Positions 31,006 through 33,889 of a stretch of 33,889 bases of DNA are shown here, one piece after another. Below the pieces are notes generated by a model. It did no database searches, was not told where the DNA came from, and saw only the letters and a list, made by a program, of their open reading frames with translations. Positions within the stretch are counted from its first letter, which is position 1; every line of letters starts with the position of its first letter. The position numbers and the translations under genes were made by a program. Source of the stretch: Patescibacteria group bacterium (GTDB taxonomy: Bacteria > Patescibacteriota > SICC01); NCBI GenBank assembly GCA_009694835.1, contig SICC01000007.1, positions 1 through 33,889 on the forward strand, in the 5' to 3' direction.

Positions 31006-31587
31006 CTAGTTTAGCCTACGAAGCTCGCCAGTTCCGATTGGGTGCTGCCGGTGATGGCGCAAGTCATCTCCCTCAATCCAGGCTTGCAGCACCGAAAGCG
31101 GGTCGCCGTGTGAAACCAACAGAATTGTCTCTCCGGAATAGATAGCTTCAAGATTAGAAAATAGCGTGGCCCAACGCGAAGCAAGTTCCGCCGTCGACTC
31201 GACTCCGAACGGGAGTGATTCCGCCGATTGTGCGTCATGCGCATAAATGTCCGTAAAACTCGCTGATGACTTACCGTCAAACTCACCAGCCAGCCGCTCT
31301 CGAAGTTCCTCTCGTTCAATGACAGGAGCGCCGGCACCAAGAATCCTGCGGGCAATTTCGGCGGTTTCTCGAGCTCGACGAAAATCCGAAGTGAAAATCT
31401 GTATCGGCTGTTTCGTCTTCGGAAACGCTTTCAGGGACCGCTCGACTTGCTGCCGCCCTTTGTCCGTTAGTCCATACTGCTCTAGTCCGACCGCCGGATC
31501 GGTCACATTGATTCCCAGCACGTTCGATTCACTTTCACCGTGCCGCAAAATAAAGTACCGATTCTTCAGTTCAACAGGCGGTTTCAT
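31006..31587 (-). CDS. Histidine phosphatase family (phosphoglycerate-mutase-like) protein
   Basis: 193 residues. Catalytic motif ILRHGESESN (H16), the TSDFRRARETAEIARRIL region with the second conserved Arg, and LVSHGDPLSVLQAW carrying the second catalytic His. The branch-2-like acid/base Glu lies in REELRERLAGEFDGK. It is a phosphomonoesterase or mutase acting on a small molecule. TAAGCT (31594-31599) lies exactly 6 nt before the ATG (leaderless type). The Nudix gene starts near its stop codon, so the two form an operon. Confidence 0.88.
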   Translation of the reverse strand: MKPPVELKNRYFILRHGESESNVLGINVTDPAVGLEQYGLTDKGRQQVERSLKAFPKTKQPIQIFTSDFRRARETAEIARRILGAGAPVIEREELRERLAGEFDGKSSASFTDIYAHDAQSAESLPFGVESTAELASRWATLFSNLEAIYSGETILLVSHGDPLSVLQAWIEGDDLRHHRQHPIGTGELRRLN

Positions 31588-31593
31588 AGTTTC

Positions 31594-31599
31594 AGCTTA
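31594..31599 (-). promoter_or_regulatory. -10 box TAAGCT, 6 nt before ATG 31587
   Basis: Leaderless-type spacing. No convincing -35. Confidence 0.4.
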
Positions 31600-31610
31600 C
31601 TGCAGAGTGA

Positions 31611-31647
31611 CGTGTCTTTTTCTTACACCGACGAAAGAGGTGCGCAG
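31611..31647. repeat. Direct repeat copy A
   Basis: CGTGTCTTTTTCTTACACCG followed by ACGAAAGAGGTGCGCAG is repeated with a few changes at 31711-31745, 100 bp away. The 31588-31847 stretch has no credible gene; besides the repeats and hairpins I see nothing else in it. Confidence 0.6.
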
Positions 31648-31710
31648 GCTCAGGTTTTCATATGGCCTCAATTCGGGGTTTTGGTGATATTAGTGAGTGT
31701 TCGGTTCACA

Positions 31711-31745
31711 CGTCTTTCTTTACCCCGAACGAAGGAGGTGCGCAG
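31711..31745. repeat. Direct repeat copy B
   Basis: CGTCTTTCTTTACCCCGAAC followed by GAAGGAGGTGCGCAG, similar to the sequence at 31611-31647. It forms the left part of a longer palindrome. Confidence 0.6.
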
Positions 31746-31769
31746 CGCAGCGAGCACGCCTTCGTTCGG
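31725..31769. repeat. 45-bp palindrome
   Basis: CCGAACGAAGG (31725-31735) pairs with CCTTCGTTCGG (31759-31769). The loop has a further GTGC/GCAC pairing and a GCGCAGCGCAGCGAGC run. It lies about 80 bp downstream of tRNA-Thr on its transcription strand. No T tract follows, so it is not a classic terminator. A smaller hairpin GGTCGC-gacga-GCGACC lies at 31801-31817. Confidence 0.65.
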
Positions 31770-31847
31770 AAGAGGAGCATCGCCTCAGTAGGCTGGAGCT
31801 GGTCGCGACGAGCGACCTGCGAAAGCCGGATGAGCGATGGGACGCGG

Positions 31848-31920
31848 AGCCGATGGCCGGAGTCGAACCGGCGACCTTTGCTTTACGAAAGCACTGCTCT
31901 ACCAACTGAGCTACATCGGC
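31848..31920 (-). tRNA. tRNA-Thr (anticodon CGT)
   Basis: 73-nt cloverleaf: acceptor GCCGATG/CATCGGC, D-stem GCTC/GAGC, anticodon loop TTCGTAA with stem GTGCT/AGCAA (G-A at 27-43), T-arm GCCGG-TTCGACT-CCGGC, discriminator T, no encoded CCA. A TATACT box lies at 31932-31937, 11 nt upstream. Confidence 0.93.
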
Positions 31921-31963
31921 TTGGTATTCAAAGTATATAGGTGCAAAGCTCAGCCGTGGACGG

Positions 31964-31969
31964 TACCAT
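31964..31969 (+). promoter_or_regulatory. -10 box TACCAT, 6 nt before ATG 31976
   Basis: Leaderless-type spacing; divergent from the tRNA-Thr promoter. Confidence 0.4.
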
Positions 31970-31975
31970 GCAGCT

Positions 31976-32443
31976 ATGCCTACAGTTAATGTTACTGAAC
32001 GAAAAGTCTCCCCGCGGCTCGACCAAGGTTTACTGACCGGATTAATCGCTGGCGGTGTCGTGTGGGTGTGGATGTTGCTGATTGGTGCCCTCGGTGGCGG
32101 TTCGGCCGCGGAATACGCCGTGAACGTTTCCGGATTTGTGCTCGGTAATGCCCCGCTGAATAACTCGTCCTCATTCGGAGTCGATTGGCTAATCGGAACG
32201 GCCGTTCACTTTGTAACCTGGGCGTTGATTGGAATTGTCTGGGCACTGATCTGGCCGAAAATTCGCCGCTACGGAATCTGGACGCCAGCCCTGCTCTTTG
32301 GAATCGTGATGTACCTGATTGTCGAACAGTTTATTGGCCGGCTGATTAACGCCGAGGTCGTTAACGCTATTGGATTCTCGGCTCTCTGGATTGGCTATAT
32401 CTTGGCTGGATTCGTCTTCGCCTTCCGCTATCGTAAAGCTTAA
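31976..32443 (+). CDS. Uncharacterised four-helix membrane protein
   Basis: 155 residues with four membrane segments (about 18-41, 66-88, 99-118, 129-150). Short polar tails lie at both ends and one extracytoplasmic loop (NVSGFVLGNAPLNNSSSFGVD) joins the first two helices. I recognise no family motif. TACCAT lies 6 nt before the ATG and no Shine-Dalgarno is present. It is followed by a palindromic repeat and then the GDPD gene. Confidence 0.65.
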   Translation: MPTVNVTERKVSPRLDQGLLTGLIAGGVVWVWMLLIGALGGGSAAEYAVNVSGFVLGNAPLNNSSSFGVDWLIGTAVHFVTWALIGIVWALIWPKIRRYGIWTPALLFGIVMYLIVEQFIGRLINAEVVNAIGFSALWIGYILAGFVFAFRYRKA

Positions 32444-32449
32444 TTCATA

Positions 32450-32523
32450 TGTCATCCCGAGCAGAGCGAGGGATCTGTTACGTACATAGACTCCCAGATT
32501 CCTCACGTACGTTCGGAATGACA
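32450..32523. repeat. TGTCATCCC...GGAATGACA palindromic repeat
   Basis: Third copy of the dispersed family: TGTCATCC at the left, GGAATGACA at the right, and inner ACGTAC sequences at both sides. It fills the space between the membrane-protein gene and the GDPD gene, ending 11 bp before the GDPD ATG. Confidence 0.7.
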
Positions 32524-32534
32524 AGAATTGTGTC

Positions 32535-33152
32535 ATGAAAAAGGACTTCCAAATTATCGGACACCGGGGCGATGGGGCCGGGCCGGATGAAAATACCCTG
32601 GCCAGCTGCCAGCGGGCGATTCGTCATGGGGCTAACGCTGTGGAGCTCGACGTCCGTTTGAGGAATGGTGAGCTGGTACTATCCCACGACACTCGACGTG
32701 TAAATGCCGCTCAGCTCACCGACGTTTTGCCCATGCTAACTGTTCCGGTGGTGCTGCATATAAAACGACAGTGGTTTAACCCTCTCCAAGACCGAAAGGT
32801 TTTGAAGGTCATAGCTAATATAAAACATGCTCCTGGCCTGATTGTGTCCTCGGCGTGGCCGGGAACATTGATACACGCAAAGCGCCGCTACCCGAAACTT
32901 CAGACAGCATTCATCACATTCCTACCCAGTTGGGACTTGCGATTCGCGAAGCGGCTCGGGGTGTCCGCGTATTGCATATGGCACAAACGGCTGACAAGCC
33001 GGGTCGTGTCTCGTGCGCGAAAGCAAAATATACAGCTGTTTGCCTTCACTCCGAATCAGCCGAATCAGGAAATTCGGAAACGTGCAGACGGCGTGATTAC
33101 CGACGACGTCAGCGCGTGGCGTCGTGCAGTTTCCGCTGCTCGGCGCGGGTAA
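32535..33152 (+). CDS. Glycerophosphodiester phosphodiesterase (GDPD) family protein
   Basis: 205 residues. Motifs of the TIM-barrel family: IIGHRGDGAG with H10-R11, DENTLASCQRAI (E19-N20), AVELDVRLRNGELVLSHD (E37, D39, H51) and a C-terminal FAFTPN...ADGVITDDV. It hydrolyses glycerophosphodiesters to glycerol-3-phosphate and an alcohol. It is shorter than the usual 240-250 residues and the middle of the barrel seems reduced. AAGAAT is 6 nt before the ATG, a weak -10. The 3' end overlaps the convergent pseudouridine synthase by 44 bp. Confidence 0.88.
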   Translation: MKKDFQIIGHRGDGAGPDENTLASCQRAIRHGANAVELDVRLRNGELVLSHDTRRVNAAQLTDVLPMLTVPVVLHIKRQWFNPLQDRKVLKVIANIKHAPGLIVSSAWPGTLIHAKRRYPKLQTAFITFLPSWDLRFAKRLGVSAYCIWHKRLTSRVVSRARKQNIQLFAFTPNQPNQEIRKRADGVITDDVSAWRRAVSAARRG

Positions 33153-33813
33153 GCTCACGGTATTCGCCAGGCTGCAGCTTGCCGAGCTTGAGTGGCCCCA
33201 GCGATACCCGCGTCAGTTTGAGCACCGGAAACCCCACCGCGTCACCCATTCGGCGGATCTGTCGGTTGCGTCCTTCATGAATAGTCAGTTCGAGGATGGA
33301 ACCTGACTTACTGCGTTTCTTCACGACAACATCGGCTGGGGCGGTCTTTCCGTCATCTAACTTCACACCGCCCTTCAGTGCATCAATCGCTTCCTCAGTA
33401 ATCCGCCCGCGTAGCTCCACTTGGTAGGTCTTGGGAACCTCATAGCGCGGATGAGTCAGCTTGTTCGCCAACGCACCATCATTCGTCAGCAGGATCAACC
33501 CGCTCGAGTCCGAGTCGAGCCGTCCGACTGGATACAACCGGGCTCGTGATGAAACCAGACCGGTGACCGTCTTCCGGCCTTTTTCGTCCGAAGCCGTCGA
33601 GATAACGCCCTTCGGCTTGTTAACGAGATACGTTTCAAGCTCGTCTGCCACCAGTCGCTCACCGGACACTTCAATCGTGTCTTGTTCGCTCACTGAATGA
33701 GCAGGGTCTTTGACTATCTCACCGTTCAGCTTCACTTTGCCGGCTGCAATCAGTTCCTCGGACTTCCGCCGCGACGCTACTCCGGCGTTCGCCAATCGTT
33801 TTACTAAACGCAT
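33109..33813 (-). CDS. Pseudouridine synthase, RsuA/RluB/RluE family
   Basis: 234 residues. N-terminal S4 RNA-binding domain (about 1-60: LVKRLANAGVASRRKSEELI). Catalytic motif YPVGRLDSDSSGLILLTNDG with the nucleophile Asp (D100). Family motif HEGRNRQIRRMGDAVGFPVLKLTR. It modifies a uridine in rRNA, most like RluB (23S) by its HEGRNRQIRRM signature. TATGCT (33820-33825) lies exactly 6 nt before the ATG with TTCGAA at 17 bp as a -35. It overlaps the convergent GDPD gene by 44 bp. Confidence 0.93.
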   Translation of the reverse strand: MRLVKRLANAGVASRRKSEELIAAGKVKLNGEIVKDPAHSVSEQDTIEVSGERLVADELETYLVNKPKGVISTASDEKGRKTVTGLVSSRARLYPVGRLDSDSSGLILLTNDGALANKLTHPRYEVPKTYQVELRGRITEEAIDALKGGVKLDDGKTAPADVVVKKRSKSGSILELTIHEGRNRQIRRMGDAVGFPVLKLTRVSLGPLKLGKLQPGEYRELTRAEQRKLHDATR

Positions 33814-33819
33814 ATCGCG

Positions 33820-33848
33820 AGCATAGCAAACTGCTTGTGATATTCGAA
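33820..33848 (-). promoter_or_regulatory. Promoter TTCGAA-17-TATGCT, leaderless type
   Basis: -10 TATGCT (33820-33825) ends 6 nt before ATG 33813; TTCGAA lies 17 bp further upstream on the minus strand. The rest of the sequence to the window end shows nothing else. Confidence 0.5.
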
Positions 33849-33889
33849 AAGAATCCCTATAGTTAGCCAGTTCAGGCTTCCATTGTTCT

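Noticed and set aside
31540-31909. Several overlapping open frames between the histidine phosphatase and tRNA-Thr
   Set aside because: They run through hairpins, repeats and the tRNA itself, have no family motif and no start signal.

Overview
The window looks like a compact chromosomal segment of a Patescibacteria/CPR-type bacterium. This is inferred from several traits together: a tiny T4SS-pilin-like protein, a half-length TsaB, secreted lamin-tail and FW-domain (NBR1-like Ig) proteins, tRNA genes mostly without an encoded CCA, and gene ends that overlap almost everywhere. TGA acts as a stop (for example at the ends of tsaE and of the methyltransferase at 2826), so the standard bacterial code applies. 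I saw no IS element, phage module or CRISPR array.

Layout. 1-990: end of a VOC-family gene, a HAD phosphatase and a DUF4287 protein. 1.2-5.9 kb: surface-glycan or lipid genes (GT-C-like membrane protein, two SAM methyltransferases, LPG-synthase/flippase-like protein, DPM-like GT2). 5.9-7.4 kb: four tRNAs (His, Arg, Pro, Gly), a small HExxH protein and HU. 7.4-9.7 kb: RNase Y coupled to a YmdB-type phosphoesterase. 9.9-13.7 kb: a large GT-C-like protein and the operon lamin-tail protein / tsaE / tsaB. 13.8-15.8 kb: T4SS-like pilin, ribosomal protein L25 (CTC family), an HTH-like protein and a zinc-ribbon protein. 15.9-21.2 kb: ATP synthase cluster atpI-B-E-F-H-A-(cupin)-G, without atpD or atpC. 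21.3-28.8 kb: polyprenyl-phosphate sugar-1-phosphate transferase, a candidate small RNA or attenuator, two tandem secreted M23/FW proteins and a GT-C-like protein. 28.8-33.8 kb: processive GT2, Nudix, histidine phosphatase, tRNA-Thr, membrane protein, GDPD and a pseudouridine synthase.

The most unusual signals are non-coding. (i) Two 73-bp elements run exactly from one stop codon to the next start codon before tsaB and before tsaE. They share a three-stem fold with compensatory base changes, and the outer stem covers the ribosome-binding region and start codon. (ii) Many genes have a TAnnnT box exactly 6 nt (sometimes 8-9) before the start codon, which predicts leaderless mRNAs; operon-internal genes instead have Shine-Dalgarno sites. 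(iii) Degenerate GACT/AGTC repeat tracts sit just upstream of several genes and run into the atpA C-terminus. (iv) A promoter - two hairpins - intrinsic terminator unit lies upstream of the M23 genes. (v) TGTCATYC...GRATGACA palindromic repeats fill several intergenic gaps.

Working together, the glycosyltransferases, the flippase-like protein and the lipid-sugar transferase probably build and export surface glycans. The M23/FW and lamin-tail proteins are secreted envelope components. The rest is housekeeping: RNA decay, t6A synthesis, translation and ATP synthesis.
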